DNA of 64,000 nt from Microbacterium sp. SORGH_AS_0969 (lineage in GTDB: Bacteria > Actinomycetota > Actinomycetes > Actinomycetales > Microbacteriaceae), in contig NZ_JAUTAG010000001.1 in assembly GCF_030818255.1 (NCBI RefSeq), positions 1,302,001 through 1,366,000 on the forward strand. The letters run 5' to 3'. A model generated the notes under the pieces. That model had not been told where the DNA came from and searched no databases. It saw nothing but the letters and a program-made list of their open reading frames with translations. Within the stretch, counting starts at the first letter, position 1. Every line of letters begins with the position of its first letter. A program made the position numbers and the translations under genes. Below, one piece after another: positions 50,807 to 58,816 of the stretch.

Positions 50807-51793
50807 ATGGCCACGACGTCGCGATTGCTCACCCTGCTGTCGCTGCTGCAGGCCCGGCGTGACTGGCCGGGATCGGTGCTGGCGACGCGGCTCGGTATCA
50901 GCGATCGCACGGTGCGGCGCGATATCGATCGGCTCCGCGGGATGGGTTACCGCATCGAGTCGACGATGGGCCCTGAAGGCGGATACCGGCTCGAAGCCGG
51001 CAACGACATGCCCCCGCTCCTGTTCGACGACGATCAGGCGCTCGCCGTCGCGATTGCGTTGCGGGCGGCGCCGGCGCTCGGTGCCGGGATCGGCGAGGCC
51101 GCGGTCCGGGCTCTCGCGACGATGCGCCAGGTGCTTCCGTCGCGGCTTCGTCACCGGCTCGACGCGGTCGAGGTGACGACGGTCGGGCGTCCGGGCGAGG
51201 CGCCGATCGCCGCGGTGCCGCTCGACGTTCTGCTGACCCTGGCGCAGGCGGTGCGCGACCGGGTGACGCTGCGGTTCGATTACCTGCCGAGGGGCGAGGG
51301 TGACCCCCAGCCGAGACGCGTCGAGCCGCATCACCTCGTCACCTCGCACGGCCGGTGGTACCTGCTCGGGTGGGATCTCGACCGCGACGACTGGCGACTC
51401 TTCGCCGCCGAGCGGATCCACCCGTGCGTGCCGCACGGCGCCCCCTTCGTGCCGCGGGTCGTGCCCGGTGGTGACGTCGACGCCTTCGTCTCGGGGCGTT
51501 TCAAGGGATCGGATGCCAACGAGTGGCCGTGCCGTGGAACGGTCGTCCTGTACGCGCCGGCGCATCGCGTCCGGCCCTTCGCGGGTGACGGAACCGTGAC
51601 GGTGGTCGACGAGGGCCGCTGCACGCTCGAAGCCGGATCGTGGTCGTGGGGTGCGCTCGCGGCATCCTTCGGCCGGTTCGAGGTGGAGATGGAGGTCGTC
51701 GGGCCGCCCGAGCTGGCGGAGGCGTTCGCGATGCAGGCGGAGCGATTCGCGGGAGCGGGCTCTTCCGCGGAGGAGCCCCGGCGAGGAAGCTAG
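50807..51793 (+). CDS. WYL-domain transcriptional regulator
   Basis: The 328-residue regulator has an N-terminal HTH (RLLTLLSLLQARRDWPGSVL, GISDRTVRRDIDRLRGMGYR) and a WYL domain (VTLRFDYLPRG, HGRWYLLGWDLDRDDWRLF) with the characteristic WYL triad, then a WCX-type C-terminus. WYL proteins sense nucleotides or other ligands and control DNA damage, stress or defence genes. ATG 50807 is leaderless. It is divergent from the VOC gene and is followed 4 bases later by a reductase gene on the same strand. Confidence 0.93.
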   Translation: MATTSRLLTLLSLLQARRDWPGSVLATRLGISDRTVRRDIDRLRGMGYRIESTMGPEGGYRLEAGNDMPPLLFDDDQALAVAIALRAAPALGAGIGEAAVRALATMRQVLPSRLRHRLDAVEVTTVGRPGEAPIAAVPLDVLLTLAQAVRDRVTLRFDYLPRGEGDPQPRRVEPHHLVTSHGRWYLLGWDLDRDDWRLFAAERIHPCVPHGAPFVPRVVPGGDVDAFVSGRFKGSDANEWPCRGTVVLYAPAHRVRPFAGDGTVTVVDEGRCTLEAGSWSWGALAASFGRFEVEMEVVGPPELAEAFAMQAERFAGAGSSAEEPRRGS

Positions 51794-51797
51794 CGGC

Positions 51798-52364
51798 ATG
51801 ACCCAGCCCCTCCGTTACGCCATCAACGTCACCCTCGACGGCTGCTGTTCGCACGAGGAGGGCCTCCCGCCCGACGAAGAGTCCATGGCGTTCTGGACCG
51901 ACGAGCTCCGTCGCTCCGACACGCTCCTCTATGGGCGCGTGACGTATGAGCTGATGCAAGGCGCGTGGCGCAGGCCCGAATCGGGACAGTGGCCGGACTG
52001 GATGGACGCCAGTGAGGTCGCCTTCTCGGAGGTCATGGATCCGATGCGGAAGGTGGTGGCATCCACGACTCTCGACGAAGTCGACTGGAACGCTGAGCTG
52101 GTCAACGGCGATGTCGTTGACGCGGTGCGGCGGTTGAAGGAGCGGCCGGGGCGGGGGATCTCGCTCGGCGGCGTGCGGCTGCCGGCGGCGCTCGCCGCGG
52201 CGGGGCTCATCGACGAGTTCACGTTCGTGGTGCATCCCGTGGTGGCGGGGCGGGGTCCGCGGTTGCTCGAGGGGATCGGGGAGCACCTGAAGCTCGAGCT
52301 CGTCGAGCGGTGGGAGTTCGGTTCGGGGGCTACCGTGCAGCGGTACCGGCACCCGATAGCGTGA
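51798..52364 (+). CDS. Dihydrofolate reductase/RibD C-terminal family protein
   Basis: The 188-residue protein starts MTQPLRYAINVTLDGCCSHE and has SDTLLYGRVTYELMQG, VVASTTLDEVDWNAELV, GISLGGVRLPAALAAAGLID and EFTFVVHPVVAGRGPRLL, the RibD_C fold that binds NADPH. Many stand-alone members have no known substrate. It starts 4 bases after the WYL regulator stop and is probably co-transcribed with it. Confidence 0.88.
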   Translation: MTQPLRYAINVTLDGCCSHEEGLPPDEESMAFWTDELRRSDTLLYGRVTYELMQGAWRRPESGQWPDWMDASEVAFSEVMDPMRKVVASTTLDEVDWNAELVNGDVVDAVRRLKERPGRGISLGGVRLPAALAAAGLIDEFTFVVHPVVAGRGPRLLEGIGEHLKLELVERWEFGSGATVQRYRHPIA

Positions 52365-52403
52365 TCCCAGAATCCGCAATCTCGGAGCCGGGGGGCGCTT
52401 GTC

Positions 52404-53906
52404 GTGAACAATGACATTTTCTGGATCATCGCTGTCGTCGTCGCCGTCGGGGCGGTGCTGCTGATCCTGCTGATCGGTTTCTTCATCTTCCGGGCCTGGT
52501 ATCAGGTGCCGCAGGCCGATGAGGCGATTGTGATCGTCGGTAAGAAGCAGCGCGGGTCCGACGGGCTGACGTCGAATATGACGGTCATCACCGGTGGCGG
52601 TGCTTTCGTCAACAAGCTCACGCAGCGTTCGGATCGCATCTCGCTCCGTTCGCGCCAGATCAAAATGGAGCCCGTCGCGCAGACGAAGAACGGCGTGACC
52701 ATCCACCTGGCGGGTGTCGCGCTGGTCAAAATCGGGTCGCTCCCCGACCAGGTTCGTGCTGCCGCGGAGCGCTTCGCCTCGCAGGACCAGGCGATCGACG
52801 TCTTCACCACCGAGCAGCTCGAGGGCGCGCTGCGCGGTGTCGTCGCGAAGCTCAACGTCGAAGAGGTCATGCAAGACCGCCAGAAGCTCGGTGACGAGAT
52901 CGCCGAGGGCATCAAGGGCGACCTTCTCGCGCAGGGTCTCGTGCTCGATTCCTTCGCCATTCAGGGCGTCACCGACCGCAACGGCTACATCGAGGCCCTC
53001 GGCGCGCAAGAGGTCGAGCGCGTCAAGCGCGAGGCCGAGGTCGCGCGGATCGAGGCGGCCCGCGAGGTCAAGGCGCGCCAGCTCGCGACGGAGGAAGCGA
53101 ACCTCATCGAGCAGACCGCGTTCGACAAGAACACGGCGGCGTCGAAGTCCGAGGTGGGTCGCGCCAACGCCGAGGCGGAGCAGGCCGAGAACCTCGCCCG
53201 CGCGGAGCGGGAACAGGCCGTTCTGGTGCAGCGCGCCGAGAACCGTCAGGCCGAGCTCGACGCCGACGTGAAGCGCGTCGCGGATGCCGAGAAGTACCGC
53301 AAGCAGACCGAAGCCGACGCCGAGTCGTACGCACGCCAGAAGAAGGCCGAGACCGACCGTCAGGTGGCGCAGCAGGAATCGGATGCCGAGGCCTACGCGG
53401 TGCAGCGTCAGGCCGAGGCCCGGCAGGCCTCCGCCGCCGCCGAAGCGGCCGCCGTGCGGGCGCGCGCAGAGGCCGAAGCTGAGGCGTTGCGCGCGAAGTC
53501 CAGTGCCGAAGCCGAGGCGCTCCGTGCTCAGGCCCTCGCCGAGGCGGAGGCCATTCGCGCGAAGGGTGAGGCGAGTGCCGCGGCGATCCAGGCCGAGGCC
53601 GAGGCGCTCCGCGAGAACCAGGAGGCCATCTTGGGCCGCGAGCTCATCGGGCAGCTGCCCGCCCTCATGGCGGAGTTTGCGAAGGGCTACCAGAACGTCG
53701 GCAACGTCACCCTCGTGGGCGGCGACTCCGCCGGTACGCACATCGCGCGCGAACAGGCGGCGGGTCTGGCGGCGACGTTCGACAGCGTGAAGTCGGCGAC
53801 CGGTGTGGACCTCGGGGCAATTCTGCAGGGGCAGGCGTTCGGGCGGGGTGTGGCGTCGTCGCGCTCGTCCCGGGAGGCGGAGTCTTCAGCAGCCGTCAGC
53901 GACTGA
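52404..53906 (+). CDS. Flotillin family membrane-microdomain protein
   Basis: The 500-residue protein has one N-terminal membrane anchor (IIAVVVAVGAVLLILLIGFF), an SPFH/PHB domain (residues about 35-200, with GGGAFVNKLTQRSDRISLRS and IHLAGVALVKIGS), and a long coiled coil of Glu-Ala repeats (AEAEALRAKSSAEAEALRAQ). The C-terminal oligomerisation part is QLPALMAEFAKGYQNVGNVT. Flotillins scaffold ordered membrane domains and affect cell-wall synthesis and signalling. GTG 52404 was chosen on alignment grounds, and a GGGGGG stretch lies 12 bases upstream. The usual NfeD partner gene is not adjacent. Confidence 0.93.
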   Translation: MNNDIFWIIAVVVAVGAVLLILLIGFFIFRAWYQVPQADEAIVIVGKKQRGSDGLTSNMTVITGGGAFVNKLTQRSDRISLRSRQIKMEPVAQTKNGVTIHLAGVALVKIGSLPDQVRAAAERFASQDQAIDVFTTEQLEGALRGVVAKLNVEEVMQDRQKLGDEIAEGIKGDLLAQGLVLDSFAIQGVTDRNGYIEALGAQEVERVKREAEVARIEAAREVKARQLATEEANLIEQTAFDKNTAASKSEVGRANAEAEQAENLARAEREQAVLVQRAENRQAELDADVKRVADAEKYRKQTEADAESYARQKKAETDRQVAQQESDAEAYAVQRQAEARQASAAAEAAAVRARAEAEAEALRAKSSAEAEALRAQALAEAEAIRAKGEASAAAIQAEAEALRENQEAILGRELIGQLPALMAEFAKGYQNVGNVTLVGGDSAGTHIAREQAAGLAATFDSVKSATGVDLGAILQGQAFGRGVASSRSSREAESSAAVSD

Positions 53907-55317
53907 CGCAGAGGGCCACGGGGAAGCACACAACGACACAGGGTGAGGAATCTGCCCAACAATCGCTCGGGGCGAGCGAGGTTGTGCGGGTCTTCACCGT
54001 CGATCTAGCTGCCCGCCGCAGATCCTGTGTGCGCTCGCGGGCTCGATCGATCAGCGTCGCGGCAAACTGTCGTTCTTCCCCGCTGAGGGAGGCTTCCTCG
54101 GCGGCAAGGCTCAGTGCCTCGGGCAACCCATCGACGTACGTTCGAGCGCGCGAATACACCCAGTCCACGGTGGCTGATTGCCCCAGGATGCCGGTGAAGA
54201 CACTCGCCTCGCGCACGATGTGCCGAGGCTCGATCTCGTACGTGCGGTAGTGGCCGTCGAATGACATCGCGAGCTTCGCCCTGCGGTTGTTGATCTCGGG
54301 ATATGCCAGTGCCGAGCCGAGGTCGTAGAGAGGCGCCAGGCGAGGCCATCCTGTTCGAGCCGTCGGCCACAGCAGTGCGTAGTTCTTCGCATGGGCATCG
54401 GTTCCCAGTGCAACCCAGTTGAAGATCGTGGCGTCGAAGAATCCCAGGGCATGCATCGGGCCAGCGGGACCGAATCTGTCGATGATGAGTCGTGAGATCG
54501 CGGCAATGCCGGGGCCGCCCTCGTTCTGATACTTCGCCGTCGGATGCGTTCCCGTCGCCTGCGCGAAGTCCTCCTGGTGCGCGCGGGCGATTGACGTTCC
54601 CTCAGCGTGCTCGGCGCGGCGATACCGGTCGAAGCGTTCGATCACGATCGCGCTCTCGTCGTCGAAGTTCACCAGTCGGCTGCGTGCGACATCCATGTTC
54701 AGGTGATGCGCAGCACGCATCGTCAGGTGCTCATTCAGATCGCCCCGGCGGAGCCCTGCCACGCCGGATTTGACGATGTGCGTCGACGCGGTGCTTCCGG
54801 TCGCGAATCCCCAGGCGTCGCGGCCACGGACGAGAGTGAACTTGGACTGCGCTCCGGCGAGCGAGAAGTAGCCTCCGTCGTACCCCGTCGCCACCCACGC
54901 GGAAGGGTCGGCGCGCAGTTCGCGCAGGTGCGAGGCAATGGTCGCGTCATCGATCCACTCGATCTCGCCCGGTCCGTCGAGGACCGGCTCGTCCCACTGA
55001 GTCGAGTCGATGAGCTGTACGGCGCCCGCCGCATCCCGTCCGACGTTGGCGAGCAACCCCATCGGGTTGCGCGGCGAGACGCCGAACGTCCGCCCCCACC
55101 GCGCCAGCACGGCGTCGTTGTCGGGCAGAAGGTTCCAGAGGAAGTTCCCGGGCGCGGCGCCCTCGTGCCGGCGGCGGCTCTTCGGCAGAGACAGTGACAG
55201 TTCGAGGCGGCCGGCGTCACGCTGCCAGGCGGGATCGAACTCCAGCGAGATGTCGCCACCGTCGCGCTGGCTGAACCAGCCGATGCGCCGCCCGTCCAGA
55301 TACGCGGTGAGCCTCAC
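53896..55317 (-). CDS. hipA: HipA-type serine/threonine kinase toxin
   Basis: The 473-residue protein has the N-terminal Couple_hipA part (VRLTAYLDGRRIGWFSQRDG, GNFLWNLLPDNDAVLARWGR) and the kinase part: GGYFSLAGAQSKFTLV (ATP loop), STHIVKSGV, the catalytic ALGTDAHAKNYALL and metal-binding LAPLYDLGSAL. HipA toxins phosphorylate a tRNA synthetase and induce persistence. GTG 55317 overlaps the hipB stop (GTGA). The C-terminal 35 residues after RAARSTVK (ending CVVVCFPVALCVSR) are atypical and run into the flotillin gene by 11 bases, so a late frameshift is possible. Confidence 0.92.
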   Translation of the reverse strand: MRLTAYLDGRRIGWFSQRDGGDISLEFDPAWQRDAGRLELSLSLPKSRRRHEGAAPGNFLWNLLPDNDAVLARWGRTFGVSPRNPMGLLANVGRDAAGAVQLIDSTQWDEPVLDGPGEIEWIDDATIASHLRELRADPSAWVATGYDGGYFSLAGAQSKFTLVRGRDAWGFATGSTASTHIVKSGVAGLRRGDLNEHLTMRAAHHLNMDVARSRLVNFDDESAIVIERFDRYRRAEHAEGTSIARAHQEDFAQATGTHPTAKYQNEGGPGIAAISRLIIDRFGPAGPMHALGFFDATIFNWVALGTDAHAKNYALLWPTARTGWPRLAPLYDLGSALAYPEINNRRAKLAMSFDGHYRTYEIEPRHIVREASVFTGILGQSATVDWVYSRARTYVDGLPEALSLAAEEASLSGEERQFAATLIDRARERTQDLRRAARSTVKTRTTSLAPSDCWADSSPCVVVCFPVALCVSR

Positions 55318-55598
55318 GGCTGCGCCTTCGGCGCATCCCATGGATCGACGACATCCATGAACATCGGATCCGAGTCGGTCTCATCCTCCGCCGTGTCGAC
55401 CTCGGCATACAGATCAAGCGCGTGGAGCACTGCCATCAGGCTGTCCACGCTCGCGCTCCCGGCGTGACCGGACTCGAACCGGACCACCCACTGGCGGGCG
55501 CGCCCGATCCGCTGCGCCAAGTCCGCTTGGGTCAGTCCGAGGTCGGAGCGGCGGTCGCGGACGATGTTTCCCCAGTCGAGCGAGACGTTTACGAGCAC
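55314..55598 (-). CDS. hipB: HipB antitoxin, XRE family
   Basis: The roughly 94-residue protein starts MLVNVSLDWGNIVRDRRSDL and has an XRE helix-turn-helix (GLTQADLAQRIGRARQWVVR, FESGHAGSASVDSLMAVLHA), then an acidic tail (DTAEDETDSDPMFMDVVDPW). It neutralises HipA and represses the operon. GTG 55598 is preferred because GGGAGGA lies 7 bases upstream; ATG 55625 and a start at 55643 are in frame but fall on an operator half-site. TGTACG operator elements lie directly upstream. Confidence 0.88.
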   Translation of the reverse strand: MLVNVSLDWGNIVRDRRSDLGLTQADLAQRIGRARQWVVRFESGHAGSASVDSLMAVLHALDLYAEVDTAEDETDSDPMFMDVVDPWDAPKAQP

Positions 55599-55624
55599 TG
55601 GCAGGTCCTCCCTCACTCGCAGCA

Positions 55625-55699
55625 TGTACGAAATTCCAGTCACATCCTGCTATGTACGAGGATTCTGACACGCACCGTTGATGTACGTCAATGCGTACA
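55625..55699. promoter_or_regulatory. HipB operator array
   Basis: TGTACG occurs at 55625-55630, 55653-55658 and 55682-55687, spaced 28-29 bases, and the last forms a perfect inverted repeat TGTACG-N6-CGTACA (55682-55699). The regular spacing, near three helical turns, suggests cooperative binding of HipB dimers. Confidence 0.65.
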
Positions 55700-55794
55700 C
55701 GAGCCGCTCGGTGGGGTGGTCTTCACACTCGGGGTGGGTCGAGATCCACTTGCTGAGTCCGCGGGGGTCCGCGCCTTCCTGTAAGGGTTGAGAT

Positions 55795-55811
55795 GCGTAA
55801 CATCGTTACGC
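55795..55811. promoter_or_regulatory. Palindromic operator upstream of lysE-like gene
   Basis: GCGTAAC-ATC-GTTACGC is a perfect 7-bp inverted repeat with a 3-base spacer, 40 bases before ATG 55851. Its regulator is not evident in the window. Confidence 0.55.
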
Positions 55812-55850
55812 CACCGTGGTCAGGACTCACGGACGGACGGCGGTGGCGCG

Positions 55851-56507
55851 ATGCTGGTTGGTCTCATTTCCTGGAGCGCAGCGGTCGGGGTGGCCTTGGC
55901 AGCGCTGGTCATGGTGCTCACGCCCGGGCCGAACATGGTCTCCCTCGTCTCCCGCAGCATCGCCCAGGGGTGGACAGCGGGCCTGATCTCGTTGGCGGGC
56001 ACCGGGGTGGGGTTCCTCGTCTACATGACGATGGCAAACCTGGGACTCGCCGTCGTCTTCGTGATCATTCCTTGGCTCTACATCCGCCTCAAAGCCGCGG
56101 GCGTGGCCTATCTCGCGTACCTGGCCTGGCGGACCTTGCGTCCGGGCGGGACCGGGCTTTTCGAGACCCGCGTCCTCGGGCGGGATTCCGGGGCGAAGCT
56201 GTTCCGACTGGGGCTGGTCACGAATCTGCTGAATCCGAAGGTCGCCGTCATGTACCTGGCGTTGATCCCGCAGTTCATCGACTCATGCGCCGGTCATGCT
56301 GTCGCCCAGGGCTTCGTGCTCGGCGGCATCCAAATCCTGGTCAGCCTCATCGTGAACGCCACCATCGTCATCGCTGCCGGGTCGATCGCTCGCTCCCTGC
56401 ACACCCGCCCCACCTGGACGAGATGGCAGCGCCGAGTCACCGGAAGCTTGCTCGGTCTCGTCGCGATCTTCCTCGCCGTCGAGGTCCCCAAAGCCGCGCG
56501 GCCATGA
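55851..56507 (+). CDS. LysE/RhtB family amino-acid exporter
   Basis: The 218-residue protein has the LysE layout of six hydrophobic segments with VALAALVMVLTPGPNMVSLV near the N-terminus (TPGPNM motif), SIAQGWTAGLISLAGTGVGF, and LGLVTNLLNPKVAVMYLALI. It likely exports an amino acid or homoserine lactone. ATG 55851 follows weak GGTGG. A strong palindrome at 55795-55811 implies specific repression. It is convergent with hepT. Confidence 0.9.
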   Translation: MLVGLISWSAAVGVALAALVMVLTPGPNMVSLVSRSIAQGWTAGLISLAGTGVGFLVYMTMANLGLAVVFVIIPWLYIRLKAAGVAYLAYLAWRTLRPGGTGLFETRVLGRDSGAKLFRLGLVTNLLNPKVAVMYLALIPQFIDSCAGHAVAQGFVLGGIQILVSLIVNATIVIAAGSIARSLHTRPTWTRWQRRVTGSLLGLVAIFLAVEVPKAARP

Positions 56508-56568
56508 GGTGCCTCGATCTGCCGCCTTCCCGTCTCGACGACATGCCTGAGGAGTATTTCGCCGGGGA

Positions 56569-56943
56569 CTACCGTGCTGCGTTACCGGTGTCCGGGGAGA
56601 GTCCCGGAATGACGACTGACGCCAGGTACTCGCGCAACCGCGGCACATCACGCGTGAGCGTGCGCCAGACGCGGTGCGGGTCGAGGTCGTCGTACTGGTG
56701 GGCGGCGAAGTTCCGCATGTCGATGATCTGACGCCATGGCTGACCGGCGAAGCGCTCGCGAACGGGCGGCGGGATCTTGGCGACCGCCTCGCCGATCCGC
56801 ATCAGCCCCATCTCCGCGGCCCATTGCGCCTCGACCTCGCGGAGGAAGTGCTCCTCGCCCTTTTCGACGATGAGTGCGATGACCTCGCACACCGCGATCA
56901 CGCGGGTCGCGGCATCCTGTGCCTGACGACTCTCGATGCTCAC
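56569..56943 (-). CDS. hepT: HepT-type RNase toxin (DUF86)
   Basis: The 124-residue protein contains MGLMRIGEAVAKIPPPVRER and the catalytic RNFAAHQYDDLD, the Rx4HxY motif of HEPN RNases. It acts as an mRNA-cleaving toxin unless AMPylated on the motif tyrosine by MntA. It overlaps the antitoxin gene by 4 bases (ATGA, 56940-56943). Length is normal for the family and the catalytic residues are intact. Confidence 0.92.
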   Translation of the reverse strand: MSIESRQAQDAATRVIAVCEVIALIVEKGEEHFLREVEAQWAAEMGLMRIGEAVAKIPPPVRERFAGQPWRQIIDMRNFAAHQYDDLDPHRVWRTLTRDVPRLREYLASVVIPGLSPDTGNAAR

Positions 56944-57383
56944 AGCGGGACGGCCTCGCGGAGCACCCGCTCCCGGAACTCACCGCGGAGGGTGTCGGAG
57001 GCGATGACATCGACCTCGACGTGAAGCAGATCGGCGAGGGCGAGGCGCAGGCCCACCTCATCCAGGAGGCCGGCTTCGGGCGTGAAGTCGACGAGGATGT
57101 CGATGTCGGATGCCGCGGTCTCCTCGCCGCGAGCCACGGATCCGAACACCCGCGGCGCGGTGGCGTGATGCTCGGCGACGAGGCGATGAATCTCGTCGCG
57201 GTGACGGAAGAGACGTTCGTTGAGGGTGCCGACCAGCGCGCGACGGATCCGTTCGAGGACCTCGGGGCTGGGCTGACGTCGGCCGTTCTCGTACGCCGAG
57301 ATGTTGGGCTGCGCCACACGGGCGGCGCGGGCGAGCTCGGCCTGGCTCATGCCCGCCGCTTCTCGTCCCGCGCGGATGTTCAT
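56940..57383 (-). CDS. mntA: MntA-type nucleotidyltransferase antitoxin fused to an XRE domain
   Basis: The 147-residue protein has an XRE helix-turn-helix in residues 1-55 (GREAAGMSQAELARAARVAQ, PNISAYENGRRQPSPEVLER) fused to a minimal nucleotidyltransferase. The latter carries VFGSVARGEETAASDIDILV, the GSx10DxD AMP-transfer motif, and VEVDVIASDTLRGEFRERVL. MntA neutralises HepT by AMPylation. The fusion supplies its own operator-binding domain, so the operon is probably self-regulated. ATG 57383 was chosen as the first start upstream of the HTH. Confidence 0.92.
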   Translation of the reverse strand: MNIRAGREAAGMSQAELARAARVAQPNISAYENGRRQPSPEVLERIRRALVGTLNERLFRHRDEIHRLVAEHHATAPRVFGSVARGEETAASDIDILVDFTPEAGLLDEVGLRLALADLLHVEVDVIASDTLRGEFRERVLREAVPL

Positions 57384-57433
57384 GCGATCAGGGTAGTCGA
57401 GGGGTTATCGCGGGCGATATACCCCTGTTCTCG

Positions 57434-57472
57434 CCAAACAAAGGGCCCCGCACGAACGATCGCGCGAGGCCC
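57434..57472 (-). terminator. Intrinsic terminator of the Old Yellow Enzyme gene
   Basis: On the minus strand GGGCCTCGC pairs with GCGGGGCCC (one G-U pair) and is followed by TTTGTTTGG. Confidence 0.75.
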
Positions 57473-57486
57473 CCGGCATCCGGAAC

Positions 57487-58563
57487 TCAGCCCTGCAGCG
57501 CCGGGTAATCCGTGTACCCGCGCTCGCCGCCGCCGTAGACCGAGGCCTGGTCGACCTCGTTCTCTTCCGCGCCCTGCTCCCAGCGCGTGACGAGGTCGGG
57601 GTTGGCGATCGCGGGGCGGCCGACGGCGATGAGGTCGGCGATGTCGTCCTCCACGACCGACACCGCTTCTTCGCGCGTGGTGAACTTTGAGAAGCCCGAG
57701 TTGACGATGAAGGTTCCGCCGAAGGCGCGGCGGAGGTCCTGGATCAGCTCGCCGGCGGGGTCGGCGTGCAGCACGCTCAGGTACGCCAGGCCTAGGGGCG
57801 CGAGGCCGGTGACGAGGGCTTCGTAAGTGGCTCGGGTCTCGGCGTCGTCCTTTTCCCACACGTCCTGGATGTTGTGGGCGGGAGAGATCCGGATGCCGAC
57901 GCGCTCCGCGCCGATCTCCGCGGCCACGGCCCGCGCGACCTCGATGACGAAGCGGGCGCGGGCCTCGGGTGATCCGCCGTAGGCGTCGGTGCGCTGGTTG
58001 GAGGCGGGGGAGAGGAACTCGTGCAGCAGGTAGCCGTTGGCGCTGTGGAGTTCGACGCCGTCGAGTCCGGCATCCACGGCGCGACGGGCGGCGGCGACGA
58101 ACTCGTCGAGGACGGTGGCGAGCTCCGACGTCTCGAGCGCGTGCGGCACGGCGTAGTCGACCTTGGTGCCGTCGGCGAGGCGGGTCTCGCCCTGGATGGC
58201 GATCGCCGAGGGGGCGACGATGCGGTCGGTGCCGGTGATGAGCGGGTGGGTGACGCGCCCGCTGTTCATGAGCTGCATGAAGACGGTGCCGCCCTCGGCG
58301 TGGACGGCATCCGCGACCTTCGCCCATCCCGCGGCCTGCGCGTCGGTCACGATTCCGGGCTGGCCCGGGTACGCGCGCGACTCGTCGCTCGGGAAGACGC
58401 CCTCGGTGACCAGCAGGCCGATGCCCGCGCGCTGCGCGTAGTAGGTCGCGACGATCGGTCCGGGAACGCCGTCCGCTCCGGCGCGGAGGCGGGTCATCGG
58501 CGCGAGCGAGACGCGGTTGCGGACCGCGGTGCTGCCGACGGTGGTGGGGCTGAAGAGGCTCAT
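57487..58563 (-). CDS. Old Yellow Enzyme-type alkene reductase
   Basis: The 358-residue flavoenzyme starts MSLFSPTTVGSTAVRNRVSL with APMTRLRA, GIGLLVTEGVFPSDESRAYP, FMQLMNSGRVTHPL, and the substrate-binding pair in DGVELHSANGYLLHEFLSP. GGTFIVNSGFSKFTTREEAV completes the FMN site. It reduces activated C=C bonds with NADPH, as in NemA/alkene reductases. ATG 58563 has AAAGGA 8 bases upstream. The divergent 253-base gap carries the LacI-type palindrome for the nitrilase gene. Confidence 0.92.
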   Translation of the reverse strand: MSLFSPTTVGSTAVRNRVSLAPMTRLRAGADGVPGPIVATYYAQRAGIGLLVTEGVFPSDESRAYPGQPGIVTDAQAAGWAKVADAVHAEGGTVFMQLMNSGRVTHPLITGTDRIVAPSAIAIQGETRLADGTKVDYAVPHALETSELATVLDEFVAAARRAVDAGLDGVELHSANGYLLHEFLSPASNQRTDAYGGSPEARARFVIEVARAVAAEIGAERVGIRISPAHNIQDVWEKDDAETRATYEALVTGLAPLGLAYLSVLHADPAGELIQDLRRAFGGTFIVNSGFSKFTTREEAVSVVEDDIADLIAVGRPAIANPDLVTRWEQGAEENEVDQASVYGGGERGYTDYPALQG

Positions 58564-58789
58564 CGAGGAGTCCTTTCGTGGAGGGGGCAGTGCCACGCGG
58601 GTGCAACTCGGGGTGCTCGGTGAGCATTCCGCGGATGCACGTCTTCTCAGCCGCCATCGTGTTCACTGACGCCGTTCCTTCGCCACCTCCTGGGGGCGGG
58701 GGTGTTCCGGATCCTCGGGTCTCGGCACGTTTCCGGTGCGTAAATTCCGCGCCGAGCCATCGAACGCGGCATGCCGACGTGCGAGCATA

Positions 58790-58803
58790 GGTAATCGATT
58801 ACC
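58790..58803. promoter_or_regulatory. LacI-type operator
   Basis: GGTAATCGATTACC is a perfect 14-bp palindrome with the central CG usual for LacI-family sites. It overlaps the region directly before the GGAGG Shine-Dalgarno of the nitrilase gene. The LacI regulator at 60751-61746 is the obvious partner. Confidence 0.7.
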
Positions 58804-58816
58804 AGGAGGCGTTGTC

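Noticed and set aside
58736..58816. Upstream extension of the nitrilase start
   Set aside because: The extension would read through the LacI palindrome and the Shine-Dalgarno sequence; ATG 58817 gives the normal family N-terminus.
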